DNA from: Auanema rhodensis
Lineage: Eukaryota; Nematoda; Chromadorea; Rhabditida; Rhabditidae
Assembly: GCA_964057225.1 (NCBI GenBank)
Contig: OZ059895.1
Location: 8,742,001-8,806,000 of the forward strand
Direction: 5' to 3'
DNA: 64,000 bases
The position numbers and the translations under genes are program-made. This document shows positions 11,901-26,700 of the stretch, one piece after another; within the stretch, counting starts at the first letter, position 1, and each line of letters begins with the position of its first letter. The notes below the pieces were generated by a model. It was given only the letters and a program-made list of their open reading frames with translations, was not told the DNA's origin and did not search any database.

Positions 11901-14900
11901 TCCGTCAGAGGGTCTACTGCCTCCTTACGCATGTACTGTTCTCTTCAACCTGCTCTTCGATTGTCCATCTTCTACTGTAATGAAGAGCTGTCGGATGGTT
12001 TACCCTAAAACGATACTACTTTTCGAGTTTTAATTCTCTGAGATATCATGTTCTTCTAACTTTGTTTTACGATTCGTGATCTAGCTCGAAAGTCTTTCAC
12101 CACATAATTTACAGACAATATATCTCGTGTGTCATAAAATGATTATTTTCGACGTTACTTAATGCTTTAAAATTATTTTTTCACTATTAGTTGCCGAATA
12201 AAATCTTAGGCAATGAACGTGCACGCGTCATTTGACGGCCTTATCCATCCAAATCTTTGCCACTCCAAACGAACATCTCCTGTCATCATCACGATCGACT
12301 CTACTGGTCTTAAGCTTTTTGAAAAGCCAAAAGCTTAATGATGAACGAAGAGGCTGCGAAAAGAAGGAAGGATTGCTAGTTATTCTTAGAAACGCAGACA
12401 GATTTTGATCGCGACCGGTTTACTAATTCCGTCCCTTCTTCTCCTCTTCCTTCTCTATTCAGCCATTATTTCTTCTTCCTCTTCTACTATCTTTTTGATC
12501 CGCTAGGCCCTACTTCAGTACCTTTACATCATTAAGCTTTTTCTCCTTTTCAACATTTTCTTCTAAATATTTCAAAGCAGCGTAACGAGACCATGTGTGG
12601 GCACCGAACAACAATCATATGGGTCTTATTTTCTCTTGTCGCCTGTGCGTACCTGTTCTGCCCTCCGGCGGCTTTCATTTCACCTGTCCCTCAGCATTTA
12701 TCATACTTTTTTTTCGTTTCTTTGTTGAAAAAGTCTTTCTTTATGAACATCAAACCGTTTCGGAGATCTCCTGTTTGCCCTCCTAGGTTTGCTCGATTGC
12801 GCTGGCTTTTTCAAGTCGTCAATTCTATTTTTTATGTATTGAAGATATTTTTTGAAACAATCTTTATTTTCTATAAAATTGATGTTTTTGAACACTTTTT
12901 TTGAGTTTCATCGACAAAAATTTCAAATTCAAAGTCAAAGTTTAGTACGCTTGGTTTGTTGAGTTTGACTAAGCACTCCTATCGATTTTTGTCTTTGTTA
13001 TAAATCCAATCTAAACTACTATTACCATAATGAGAGGAAAATCAATATTTTCCGCATTTTCGTGAAATCTCTAGATGCTTTGTTTTGATTTTTCTGTCAT
13101 CCTCTGCCATTTTGAACCATCTGAAAGTGAAAGAATGAATTAAAAAACCGATTCTACTACCCAGGCCGAAATACGCCGCTCACTCCTAGTCACATCCGTC
13201 TGCCAGCAATATGTTTGTGTCGACTTTGTCGTCTTCTTTTTCGTGTAAATCGTCTTTTCCATGTTTGTCTTTCTTCTGATCATTTCGAACTTTTTGTGAC
13301 ATAACTGACATCAAATGATTTCCTTGCAAGCAATGAGTGCACTGAATCACTTTCATGAATTTAATAGACGGGCTTGAAATAAATAATTTCCCACCAATTC
13401 TCATAAAGTTATAAATGTTGATTCGGTTTTTTTTTGTTGGAAAAAACGACTGCTTAAGACATGCTGACAAAGAATCCGTGCTTTTGGGGCTGCTTCTTGC
13501 TTGATAATCGCCATCATTTATCTGATTAACAGTTATTCAGAAAGACGTCTTCTCAAGAAAGCCTTTCTTTCATATCCATTGCCCATTTTCCAAACAGCTT
13601 CATGCTTCATCATGCCTGTTCTTAGTAGTGGTCGCAGATGTCTATGTCGTCGTTCATGTTCTTTTTTTCGAAGAGAATCTCAAGACTACAAGATTCTTTA
13701 CTATCGTCATGGTGTTGTCGTTAGTGTCCTCTCAAGTTCTGTTTTTTCACAGATCTTTAGGGTGGTCCACTTCTCTTTTCTAATCAATTTTCTTATGTGG
13801 TTTTAATCCACGTATTTGAAAATTGAATAGGTTTTATTTTCTTTACTGTCCCGTTAATACGAGTTTACCTGTAATCTCCCTTTCCTGAACTCTCATGAGG
13901 ATTTATTATGAAATTTCAACTGATCTGTAAACCTCAAGTCTACCTACTTTGTCGGTTGGTTTGGCCATGTATGGTCGACGAAAAGCAAGGTCGTTTGGGC
14001 AAAAACGCACAGCGTGAGAACGTCGCTTTCGACAGCATTCTCTTTTCTTTTTCCAACTGTTGATTTCTTTTTTTATCACCAACCTCTCTGATCGCTGATG
14101 GCCCCCAACATGTCTGGATAAGAAAAAATGTATTATTCTTTTGACATGAATTGCCTTGAGGTGTAAAAACATTTAAAGCATTAATAAGAAATTAGTCTGG
14201 ATTTCAGATTTGTAGTACTTATACATTTTCTCATATGATTACGTTTTCTTTGCATAAAACTGATTATAGTGCTTATACTAATTCTGCTGGCTATTGATAG
14301 AATGTTACACCTTATACTTAGAATATTGTCGTTAGCTGATAATATCTTGGCGGGAGATGATGATGTGACTGTCTGCGTGTGGGGACTGCGGGACAGTATG
14401 CCTTCACCGTTGTTCTCTTATTTTTGTCGCCGCGTGCCGCGTAGTGAATTCAGACTTGCGTTAATGTTCGAAGCTTGGTCTTTCAAGAACAATGGATTAG
14501 CACATATCTGCGGATGACTGAGATAGTGGGACTATAAAGAAAGTACATTGAAAGTCTTGTATGTCAATTTATTCACAGAAACTATATTTGAACTTCAACT
14601 GGATTTCCTCACTTCAATTGCCATCAGAATAGTGTGTCGACCTGAATGCTAGTTATTAAGGTTAGGGAGGAAATAATTAGCCGCATCGTATGGTTTGAGC
14701 GATCAAGGTTAACTTTTATAGTTGAAATCCGGTCATTCTACTGGATGAACCATAGCAAGCTTTTATCGTTTCTGTCCACTTGCTCTTTGAAATCTTGCTT
14801 GATCTTAGACCTGGTGTCGGCTTCGATCTGTCTGTCACTGTTTCTGTATCGCAGGCGTTTCATTTGTCGAGTTCTCTTCTAGTTGATCGTACATAACCGG

Positions 14901-16456
14901 CCTTATTCAGTACATGATCCGCGGCTTTGAACATTGTGGTTTTAACTGGTTTCTCTGTTGAAATAATGCTCTATGAATAGGCAATAAGTGAAAGCTTATT
15001 GAGCTCAATCTCAATTTTCTAAAATGTCATGAAGATATTTGGTTGCGGACGTCTTGTAGCTGTAAATCATTAAAATCAGTTCTAAATCTTTGAAATACTA
15101 GCTGTTCTTTGTGTTGATTCAACCGACATGACCTTATATGGGTATGATTTGTTACTTAGAGGTTGCGTGAGCTGAATGTGCCATCGTTCAACTGCATATA
15201 CACAAAGAGTCGGCTTTTTTTAGCCTGCGCAAACAGTGATCTCACTTAAGCCGGATAGGCACAAAGAGAGTGAAAGGAGAAATTTCTCAGAGCGATGAAG
15301 GCTAAGAAAGAGACAGTGGATACATAGCGAAACATTGCCATCATGCTGTTTCTTGCACCTGTCTTAAGGAAAATCTGCATGATCGCAAATTTATTTGTTT
15401 CTAATACTTATTTATATTTTTATTTCCTTTCTATCCTTTTTCAAAGTAGCATCTTTTATAAAGCGCATCTTAATCCTGGTCTGACCTTACTTTGGTATGA
15501 TCTGCAATTGCTGTTAGAAATCATTTTGACCCGGAATTATTCAACCTCCTTTCAAATTTAACTTCTTCTCAAGTCGAAAAAATTTACTTTAAACCCACCA
15601 TTGATCTAGGTGCGCTCCTCTCTACCAGTGCAATTCTATATACTTTCCCGGTCATTGGGGGCGTTCATGTTTTGAAATTTGAATTTCCCGCCTTTTTTGT
15701 TAATGCTCTTTTTCTCTAGCTGCGGCAAATTCATAGGTCTCTAGTTCTCTAATACCTCTTTTTCACTCTCCGACACCTTCGTGTTCTTTGTCTGCCTGCA
15801 ATCTTTTGTCGGTATGTCCTCCCTTCGACCAATCCAACTTGTCGTCTGACTATGGCTCTTCGGTGCCTTCGTGATTGTCACCGTAATCGCTATGTGAAAT
15901 TTTATTCTAAGAAATTTATTTTGCATTTTTTTTCTGATCTCATGATTTTGTTACAAATCGTGTAAGAATCTCAACTCTGCTATAAGTTGCAATTTTCTCA
16001 ACTTACACAACTTGTACGTATTGATGTTACATTGGTTGCTCTCTTCTCTCTTCATCTTACTTCCTATCTCTTTACATATTTATCTTCTCTGTTCATTGTG
16101 TGTTTCACCCTTTTTAATTTTAAATATTATCTTTTGGTGATTTATTTGATTGTTTAGTATAAATAACCGCTTTTGTTCAAATTTGTTTCATTTTTTTAGT
16201 TACTATGTTTTCTTTTGAGTAACCAATCTGATGAATAGGTTGTGCATGTGCGTACTACCTTGTCATAGACTGAACCATCTGTTTATTTGTTGTTTGCAGT
16301 TGCAATGTTACATCAGTTTCGTTTCTTTTCATACTCTTTTTTTTCCCTCATATTACTCCTTATCCAATGCTTCAGTGCCCGATCAGCTTGTCGACCATCG
16401 GTTGAGCAGTCTCTGACTCTCCCGGTTCTCTCTCGTTTTCTCTTCAAGACCGATCG

Positions 16457-16470
16457 TCACTAGATGGCAC
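16457..16470 (+). promoter_or_regulatory. CTCF-like motif
   Basis: The 14 bases TCACTAGATGGCAC match 13 of 14 positions of the bilaterian CTCF core consensus CCASYAGRKGGCRS. This is a motif match only. CTCF is reported to be retained in some basal nematodes and lost in others. Confidence 0.2.
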
Positions 16471-17662
16471 GGCAGCTTGGTCAGACGTTCTTTTACCCTG
16501 CTGCTGCTCTAGTCTCACACTCATGGGCAGCGGGTATTCGGCATCTTTGCTCTTGATACTCATCTGTTTAGTCAGGTTAACATGTTTCACTTTCCTAATC
16601 CTGGTTTTTGTCGTTTTCATTTTCTTCTATTTCTGCGATTTTAAGACATCCAAGCAAAGTTTTGTTTCTTTCTATAGTTTATATTAGATATTATTTGTTT
16701 AATATATGTATGTAGTAGGGTTTGGCAAGAATATAACAGTTCTTGAAAGAAGAATTCTTCGGATTAGTTTTATGGACAAACGACAGCATAAATCTAAAGA
16801 ACAGACTCTGTAATTTCATATGGCCTTCAACATTTAGCGAAAACCTGAAAGGGACCATATGTTTGGTTCCATTTCTTCTTTCTATGCTAAATGGTTTTAT
16901 CCAAAAAGTAAAAACGCGATGTCTGAAGTCGTTTGAATATATTGAAGCACATTTTCAATTTTTTAAACTTTTTTTAATCTTCCAGTTAATTTGTTGTACA
17001 CATTTGATAATTCAATCATTTACCTTCCCATATTATTAGCTAGTAAGAGAAAAAAGACAATGGTAGCGACAACTAGAATGACTTCTCTCTATAAAGGCAA
17101 ATATGTGGCGGTGTGACTTTTGTATATCTCAATTATACCATTAATGGTGAACATAAATTTGTCAGTTGAAGGCTCTCTCCGCGGCTCTCTATGGCATAAT
17201 TACGATTTACAGAAGAACAGTAGAGAAATAAAAATAATAGATGTTTTTAATATCCCTTTTGATATAGCCATTTTTATTTTAATTTTAGTAATCGTGTAGT
17301 ACAGGCAGTATTTATCTTCATTTTTCCAGTGTTATTGTTGCAAATATTTTCTTGTAATCAGTGTTTCTTCTTTGTTCCAAAGTATTTCGAAGTATTACAT
17401 TTATTATGCTTTTCTTTGCTTTTCTTTCTATTGATAATCTCCACAGTTTCTACAGAGTTTTGTTTAGTCATAACTAATCATCATTAAGCTCGGTATTAAA
17501 CTGCCTTTTCACATTTTATTTGCAATCGGCTTTTTGCTTCTGTTAATCTACTATAATGGTTTTCTAAAATATTATTCGAGTATTCTTGCTTTTGTGTTAT
17601 GTAGCTATTTTTCTTGCTATTGTCATCATATTCACTTTATAATATTAAGTATATTTTTTTAG

Positions 17663-17777
17663 ATCTCGCAGGGGCTGGTCTCCTCTCTACAATCCAGCTT
17701 CAACAGACTTCTAAGATTATTATAGTCAGTGCAAGAGTTTACCTTAGAGAGCGAATCTAATACGTTTCAACTGCATA
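17663..17777 (+). other. Probable mex-3 5' untranslated exon start
   Basis: A ttttttag acceptor ends at about 17662, about 115 nt before the ATG, and no other acceptor is nearer with a comparable pyrimidine tract. It could serve cis-splicing from an upstream non-coding exon or spliced-leader addition. Confidence 0.35.
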
Positions 17778-20700
17778 ATGAGTACTCTTTCTCAACATCA
17801 GTTACCAACTCCAACTCCAACTCAGCCATGTCTGTCAATTTTTTCTTCGCGTACTAGCGAAGAAGGATTTCACTCGGGATCTTCACAAGACGAAACATCA
17901 TCGAATCATGGAGTTGATCGACTGGCATTCGAATTAAACAATTTTGGCGTATCTCAAAAAAGTAAGTTTCTTAGCATATAGTTCAATCATAGACGGAATT
18001 ACATAATATGTCCCTAAAATATTGTTAAATCGAAGTGCATAGTTTTTTCTATAGGTTAAGATAGTCTATGTCTCGATTCCTGTCCAATATGACATTGATA
18101 ATATTTCGAGTTAGTTTGTGAAATTACAGTAGTATATTTAATGGTTAGATCCTATATTAACGATGTGTTCGTGCACCCTTCTATTCTGTTGAATATGGCC
18201 AAAGGGGGATATACGCGGAACAAGTAACTGGTATCATTTTGTTTGGCTACTCAATCGTCTGCTAGTTATTTTCACTTACGAGTTGTCGAAGCTCGTCTTT
18301 ATGCGTTCGTAATACATCCTTACTTGTTTCCACTTGGTTCAGTGGCGTAAATAGTTACTGTTTGCCGTAGTACTTTAAGATATTTATCAAGCAACTTTTG
18401 TTATTTTGGAACTTTTAATACAATTTTTTCGTTTCTTATCAGCAATTTTTCGTTATTTTGTTCCGTGGGATTATCTCGTATTTGAAAGTTTGGCTACACA
18501 GTAATTAGCATATATGCTAATTGGTTTGACATGCAGTATGAAAGTTTTCGGTCAATTTTAATAGAAAATTTAGTAAAATTGTCAGAGCACTTCATATGGC
18601 TTACGTGACAGATATTCAACGTATATTCTTGATCTTGATTCAAACATGGAGTTTGTTTCTATGTTCTTAAATGATATTCACAAGACTATTGATTAAACAG
18701 AAATATATTTATCAAAATCTTATGTAAATTTACATTTTAATTTAAAGAAAATAGAAGAATTTTTTATTTCATAAGTTTTATTACAGGAATAGCTTACGGA
18801 CAACAAAAGTGCAATTCTGATAGTGGTGCATCCAGTGCTGAGCTTGAGCAAAACACGTTAGTTTTTTTGAATGATAGTATTTGGAAGATTTAACAAATTT
18901 CTTCGGGTATTGCTTGTATACATATGTCTGCTGTCACGGTCGCATGTATCGTGGTGTTTATCACTTATTTTTCGTGACCTTACCTACTTTCGATTATGTC
19001 CCTGGAGTTTCTATAGTTGTTCTTGTAATATGTCTAGGAAGTCCTTTATATCTCACTTTATCTCATTTCGGCTTGGTACGCAGGATTATGATCAATCCTT
19101 TCCTATAATATAGGGATCATGAAAGCATCACATCTTTTTTACGTTACTATATCTGTTGTGATCGTAATGATTCTCAATGAGTGATCATAGGGCGCTAGTG
19201 TTTTTATTTATTTCATATATATTTCCAATGTCAAACCGTATTGGAAATTCTATCAATTGCCCGGTTAGTAACATCTGCTCTACCAACATTTGTACCTCTT
19301 CACAATTTTCTCTTTCTTTGGCCTCTCTTCTTTTCTATGCATGCTTTTCGACTTTGCAGCTGGGTAGTTGTTGTCGTCAAATAATTGAAAATCAAGCCTG
19401 TCTTGATAATGATAATCTTCGTCTGCTGCTTCTATGTAGAGTAGGGAGTATCTGTTTTTTTCAGTAGCAAGAGAAAAAAATTTACATTCATTCCATAACA
19501 AATCAAAACTAATTTTCAATGTGATAAGATACTGGATAGCATTTTTAGTATATCCTTGTTCTATTTCATTTGTCAAATTAAAAACTCCCTGGATTGCGTT
19601 TTTATAATACCATGAATGAAGGTATTAGTCCAACAGCGTGGTCGTAACTCTTATTGCATGACATATGGTCAAATCCGGATGTTGAACGGTCATCATGCTG
19701 AGTCCACTCAGCCAGGTGCTCCGGTCTATCTAAATCATTTGAAGGTTTTAGTGGGAGACAGATGATCGACAGACTGTATAGACTGTTAATGGTGCTCTAT
19801 TAATCGTTTTTCGATTTTGTTCTTTTTATTTTTGCCCCACCAAGATCTTGATTACAAAAATGTCCAGAGAATACAGTGAAAGTTCGTTTATTTCTCGAGT
19901 TAGTAGATATTTAATTTCTTTCTATGTTCCAATATTGCAATACAGTTTCAATAAAATAACAATTTACATTGGAGTCAGTCATTTCCTAACGTTTCCTCTC
20001 AGTTGAGTTTCAGTATTTCCTTGATAGAATTTGTTTCGAAAAGAGATTGTGCTGCTTTTTATAATCTTCATATCTTTTCAATTTTTTCCTAAGCGCCACT
20101 GATATGCAACCCGATTCTCTCATGAGCAGATGCCATTTCTGTTTCGTCTGTTTTTTATGCCTTGTTCTCTTTTACCATCACACTCTCTGCCTTATGCTCA
20201 CTCATACTTATGCTTTTGTTTAACATACCGAACAGATGGTCTTTTTGTATATGTCGTCTCCTATATTCATCCTTTTCTGCGTTAGTTTCTGCCCTTTCAA
20301 GCATTTTTTTTCGATGTTTCATCTGCAATGGGCTTGTTTATGTTTATTGAAATGTGTAGAAAGCATATTAAAATATGTTGAAAATATATACTTCTAAAAG
20401 GCTGGGATAGTCTGTTGAACCTAGTTGGCAAATGCTATTTAAACGGTCTTGCGGCTAATTTTGTTGGTCTTAATTTAACCAGAGCTTTGCCGGCTGGCCA
20501 ACAGCTGCCATAGACAGAAGCCAGATGATGATGCCATATTAGGAAATAAAGAGATCTTGGGTCTGAAGAATTGAGAGAGTACAAACAATAACATGTGCGC
20601 GATGGAAGTGGCAGATAAGAAAGATAGAAGTGAATTGACGAAGGTATCTCAGGCGATCTGTTGCTTGCAATGACATATTTCTTTCTTTTTCTATATCAAC

Positions 20701-23700
20701 TTCAGTACGTGAGCCAACTCAACTGGTCTGATGACCATTGTAGACCGCTTCAATTAGAGACCCTTAGCGACTTCCTCTCCTCTGATTCTCTATCCCTCTT
20801 TCTTCTATCTCTCGCTCGCAGTTCTGATCCTCTCTCTTCTTTTCACTATATTTCTAATTCGACCCTTTCATTTGTTAATGCCACTCTTCCAAGCAAGCAA
20901 CCATTCACTCATTCATTCATTCATTCATCCATCTATCCATCTATCCATCGTTCGTAATTATTCACCCAATTAACGCGCACCGCCTTCAGTATCAACCCCA
21001 TTGAGAGGTTCAACAATTACTAATCATTTTCACTCATAATTATTAAAATTCGATTTCACTTCTATTTGGAATATCGAAGATCAATGTCTGGATGTTGTGA
21101 TGATTGGCTGATTTATGAATCTATCTCATTTTTATTTTTTTCTTAATCTTAATTATTTTTGTTTGTAATGCTTTTTATAATGTATTCTCAGCTAGTTCTT
21201 CAAATATCTAATTTACAACAATGTGCCAAGTTTCGAATTAATAGAGATATTTGCATTTTCATAGCCTCTTTTATGCTCAAACAAAACAGAATTTTTTTTC
21301 GATTATGCGCTACGCATTTATTTTTTGATTGAAATTTCGAAATACTTCATAACTTTTACAACAATAATCGTATTATCCGTATCAATGTTCGCGCGCTTAA
21401 ATATTTTTACGTAGAAATGTTCATTTTGAGCTTTCTCGTTATGCTGCAGTAGAAAATTCATATTGAGGAAAATGGAGAACTGAGAGAAAGAGAGAAAAGA
21501 AGTATGTAAGGCATGGGAAAGACGGCAGGACAAGCTAGAAGAGGAATGTTAGAGAAAAAAGAAAAAGAGACACTATTGGTGAATCTGGTGTGCTTATCTA
21601 ATTCTAGCAGTGATGCAAGAAGGCCAAACTTTGGCGTGGGCTCAAGATAAAGCTAAGAATCGTTACTGGCTGGCAAGTCATTTGGCATTCAAGATTTAGC
21701 ATCCATCTCTGGGGGAAAGCAGTTTGAATCGACATAGTTTCAAGTGATCTGCAAGTGTGGAAACGGAACAAATATTAAATTCTAGAAAGTTTTTGAATTG
21801 CTCTCATTTTGTTGATACACGCAAAACGCGTAAATTCAGTCATTCTGCCTAAAAATTAAGGTAATAAATAGTCATTTTTCTATGCTCTCTTGTTTGCGGG
21901 AGTAAACAAGTCAACGTTTGGTTTGAGCGACGAAAGATTCTTCTGGTATTCACACTCAGAACCGCCGTTGACGGACCTTTGCTCTTCTGTTTCTCTGTCT
22001 CTGTCTTTCAAAGCCGTCTTCGCCTTGTTGCTCGGCTTGGTGCTTGGTCGCCGTGCCGTTTCGGCTTGTTTGTCGCAGTCCTTAGTCTGACTGGCCAAAG
22101 AGGGACAGCCATTGGGATAGAGATAAAAAAGAACAGAATTTCAAAGACTCCTGCTCGAGTTTTTTTGCTCATGATCATGAATTAGCTGGGTTGTCTGTTC
22201 AGGCCCTGTCCCTGGTAGCGCCGCAGTGACGTGACGTTTTTTTGCAGAAACTGCCTCTGCGTCTATTCATTCCATAGTTTTGTAAATTCTTTCTCTTGCA
22301 ATATCCCTTTTCAAATTAATATGCTATTCTTAACATTGAAATAAAACAGAAGCATTGTTTTTCCTCAATAGACATGTGAGAGCAAGAATCACTTTTAAAT
22401 GGCATCTTCATCATGAAAAAGCTGCAGTGCGCTTCTGATTTTAACACGTTCGGCCATAGACCATCAGTAAAAGTTGAATCCGGCGAAGCTGTTTAACTCT
22501 TCGTCGTCGAATCGAATTTTGCAGTGCCACTAACATTTTTCAATCTTTTTTGCTACTCTACTGATCATAAATAACATTCTGCGAATCTTAAGTTTATATT
22601 ATATAAGTGGTCTGTAATTAATTAGTTTTCATCAATGCTATCCTGATGTTCAGTACCTCTGCTCTCTCAGGCATGTTGCAATTTCAGAATTGCATAAACA
22701 TGAATATCACTTTTCTGTATGTTTGTAATAGTAGTAGCTTCTCTGATTTCCTCCATTCAAATTTGAAGTTGTCTGATCTTCTCCGTTCAATAACTTTGCG
22801 TGTATATTGTATGGATGACTGTTTGAAAATGTTCGTTTTTTTCTTTATTGCGCTTATCATTCTAAGATTTTTAGTTCATAACTTAAACATTGCAATACTT
22901 GCGATGATTCTTGAAAATATCCAGATATCGAAAAATTATTATAATAGTTTATTTCAAATGGTGAGAGGTGTTTTACATTTTGACTTCTTCATTATGGAAG
23001 TTCCCGCTGTTCATGCCACTATTTTCCAGCCTTTTCTTACTGACATAATAACATATTCAATGTCATATTGCTTTTAATCCTTTTGTTTCTCAGTGAATCA
23101 TTCTTTTTGAGATTATTATTTCTATGAAGACAGGTAAGGAAGATTCTCCTTATTTCCCTTAAGCATTTGTCTTTTTTTGGTACACTTTATTGTTAGGTTG
23201 TGTTAATCCTACCATTCACACCTTCTTTATTCTCTGACAATTTTTGGTTAAAACTTCTTTGGAATTTACCGCATATTCCTGGATGGTAAATGCTTGTATC
23301 CCACTTCCCGATTCATCGACTGATTCTTATAATTCAACCATTATCATGTTCCAGATAATATAGTTTAATGTATATATTTTGGTCTGTCTTGGTTTTCACC
23401 ACAAGTTCTGTTTCAAGTATGGGCGGCAAAATTCCCGCCCCTAAATCGGTCAATAATATTACTTCTAATAACTAAACTATTTTTCTCTATATGTATATAT
23501 TATTTATGCTTATAATGAATCCGTAGTTAAATTTTATAGGGAACAATTTTTTTTGCTAATGACACTTATTTCTATATGATTAAAAATAAGTTCGCGCTTA
23601 ATTCACTAGGTTGTTTTTTATTTTTATCAATATGTTCATTTTCATTTCGATTCAAGCCCTCTGTAGAGAACTCAGTCGTGTCTTTTTCTTCTAGCCCCAG

Positions 23701-26700
23701 CTTGTGCATCATTGGTTATGTAAAAATAGCCACCAAATATGGATTAGCCCTCTGAGTGAATAGCCCTCGTTTGGAATGACGAAATGAAAAGAGAGATGGA
23801 ATGGAGTTGTGAATTGAGATACTTTTCACTTTATCCAATCTTTTTTTAACGTAAGATTTTGACTGAGGGTAAATTCCGAGTATGATATTGCCCAATAGCA
23901 TAAATCTGCTAACTATTCACAAGATACTTTTAACCTAAAGGTTAGCAATCTCTGTTCACATGTTCATAACTTATAAGCATTTCTCTTACTCGGAGAAGTG
24001 TGCATCGTGGCTGTGTGTGGTGTCGGTGGAATTAACGACCATAAAGGAACCGACGCCGGACAACTTGCAATATCTCTGTCATATTGCCAGTTAATACTGG
24101 CATTTGGTTGACGGCTCAAGTTTATTGCTGGCTAGTTGCTAATCGCTTCGTGTCTTTCATAGTTTTCCTCTAGTACCTCTGTTCAAACGACCTTTTTTTC
24201 CATATTTCTCATCTGTGTTTCCTCTCTCCTTTCTCTGCACCCTCATGGTCTCTTGGTTGGGCCAAAAGTCGTATTTTGGGCTTCACGGCTTTTTTGGCTG
24301 TGAGAATTACTATAATGAATAGGTGAAAAGAATAAGATGCTTTGTTAAGGGGTTTTGCTAACGGGAGCCTAAGCGTTAGCTATAGGACCTTAAGTTGGTT
24401 TGATAGTACTCTCATGTGCCTACTTGCTGACCCTCTCATAGTTCATGGTAAACCGTTCACAGCGGGAGTACCACAAGAAGAGGGAGGAGACATACTAGCG
24501 ACCTGTTTTGGACGCGCAGTTAAGCTCCACCTCTTAGCTCCTCCTGCTTGGTCGTCAGTATGGAGCATATCTTACTCATTGGCTATCCTTAGTTACGCTC
24601 GCAAACCAAATTCAGTGTTAGCGTGATCTTTAACTGGATGTGTCATGTTTTCTTTTTTTGATGATGCTTAAGTCAAGTTAGGCGCTGGGGATGTATCGAT
24701 TATGTGTGAGTGGAGGAGGCTGGCATGGGCCTCGGCCGTCCTGCCTCTCGCTCGTTCCCGCCTTCTGCTGGCTTGCTGGCCGGCAGAAAACCTTCTACAG
24801 AGTGGCCGGCGATCTGCAAGATGTTGTATAAGCAACATTATTCCTCCCAATCAATGATTTCTTGCTGTTCTAGACATCTATATTTCCTATTAGAGTTGTT
24901 AATTATACCTATCACATTTGCAGTAAAAAGTGCTAATTGTCCTATTCTTATATATAAGTTACATTTTCCTCATTCCTTCATTACGAAATATTTTTGTATC
25001 ATCGAGCTTTTAACCTTCGCATACACCATTCTGTTCTACCTTATGCACGATGTCGTTGTCGCCGTTACTCGAGTCCATTATTCCTTCATTCTTCGTCTCA
25101 CTTACACATACGTTTGTCCCCTTCAATGATTTAGCGTTCTCTCTTTTCTTTTCTTTTTCTCTCTGTTTGAGTCTGTCCAAAAAGCGCGCTCTTCTTCCTC
25201 TCCTCTTTCCATTGACATCCATCCACGTTTTCTGCCATCAGCTTCTATTCGAAAGCATGAAATTTGATCTTCACTTGGTTTTCATCTTATTCTTTCCTCC
25301 ATATCTCCCGTTTGGTCGACCCTCAAATCGACACAGAATCTGTACCATTTATTCTGTTGCTTTAAGTATAGCATTGCCCTGTTGTTAACTTTCCACTACT
25401 ATTACAGGCTTGGTAAAGACCTCTAAAATTATGCTATTTGTTTGTACTCTGAATCAAAGTTGTTATAGCATGCTTGTTATTTCTTCTTCTTGCCTCCTCT
25501 ATTTTTCGTGTCAATTGCCGGCCTCGACGACTGTCAGTCTGTCCATTGTCGGCCGTCCATCCGTCTGTCTGTCTGTCGTTTGGATGGTTAGTTGGATCGG
25601 CCTATCTCCTTCACCCCTCGCCAACAGTTTGAGTAACTGCGCTCCCTCTACAATAGATCAATATATTTGAACTGGCGCCATCCGTGGATTCTTTGTTCCT
25701 AGGTTTTTTCCCCTGCTTTTGATCATAGAGTAAAAAAGATGTTTGTATTAATTTCCAAATATCTCCCGCCCTTGTTTTGTTATCTTTTCTATTACTGCTG
25801 ACATTTTATATGTTATCGTTTTCCACTTCATATTCTTATCAAGCTACCCTTTTTTTTCTTTATTATTTTTATATTAATGACATGTTTCAGAATGAAGGAG
25901 GAAGCGGCGGGGCGCGATGCCTCTTCGGCAGCCGCTGCCACGACAAGACCTAAGCTGCCTGGTGCCTGGTACTACGAAGAAGGCATGTTCCGAGGAGAAG
26001 ATTCATCATCACCAACTAGTGAAGCTGATGGTAAGTTTTACAGTCCTTAATAACCCTTTCTTTTCCAACCTTAGTTTTTTGAGCTACTTTTAAATTTTAC
26101 TTCTCTTTAAAAGTTATGCTGACAACTAAAAGCTGTTTCACTTGTCGTCTTCATTGATCTCGCACATCGTAAATAACCTATTGTGCTTATTTTCAATTTG
26201 CGTCGTCATTTTCATCTTTTCAATCATTTTTTATTTGTTTGATTATTAGAGCATCACAATTTTATTATCACTACGGTGAATCATAATCATGATTTATAAA
26301 CGAAAATCTATTATTTGTGCCTTGTTTTGAGCAACTGTTTATAATTTTTTTTATAATTAAGTTATTTCCATTTCAGAAATATATTTAGCACAACTCCTGT
26401 GTGCTGCCCGCAATGTCTCAGAAAATGTGGAAGTGCCAAGTAGTGAACATGTAGCAGAGATTGTTGGTAGACAAGGTTGGTTTTCATCTTAACTCAATTT
26501 ACTTCTCCTACTTTTGTATTGCATTACTCCTTCCATTATTCGCGACCCTTACCGACACCTGGTTACTGTATGCGGCTGGAATATAATTGGCGAATAATTT
26601 GTCAACGGGAAGTAACATCGTTGTGGTTCGATGAGCATCATCTACCATTCCCAGACTGTCGCTATGTAACTAACATCGCATATTTTGGCATCACAATAGG

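Larger units (their letters stand above)
7561..17662. other. Non-coding region upstream of mex-3
   Basis: I find no convincing gene in these 10 kb. The + strand is rich in T and C over most of about 10300-17600, as introns on the transcribed strand often are in worms, so part may be a 5' intron of mex-3. The region holds a purine-rich run (8330-8400), a TA microsatellite (8891-8931) and scattered short ORFs with no protein-like features. An ORF of 130 codons at 11616-12008 is hydrophobic low-complexity and is probably chance. Confidence 0.5.

Noticed and set aside
11616-12008. 130-codon hydrophobic ORF on the + strand
   Set aside because: Leu/Phe/Ser runs follow the T/C bias of the region; no domain, no neighbouring exons.
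19280-19576. 98-codon charged ORF on the minus strand
   Set aside because: Its charge pattern reflects the pyrimidine-rich opposite strand; no homologue recognised and no acceptor or donor context.
22646-23077. 143-codon ORF inside mex-3 intron 2
   Set aside because: It is the longest frame of the intron but is T-rich and hydrophobic, has no motif and no splice context. A chance ORF in T-rich DNA is more likely.
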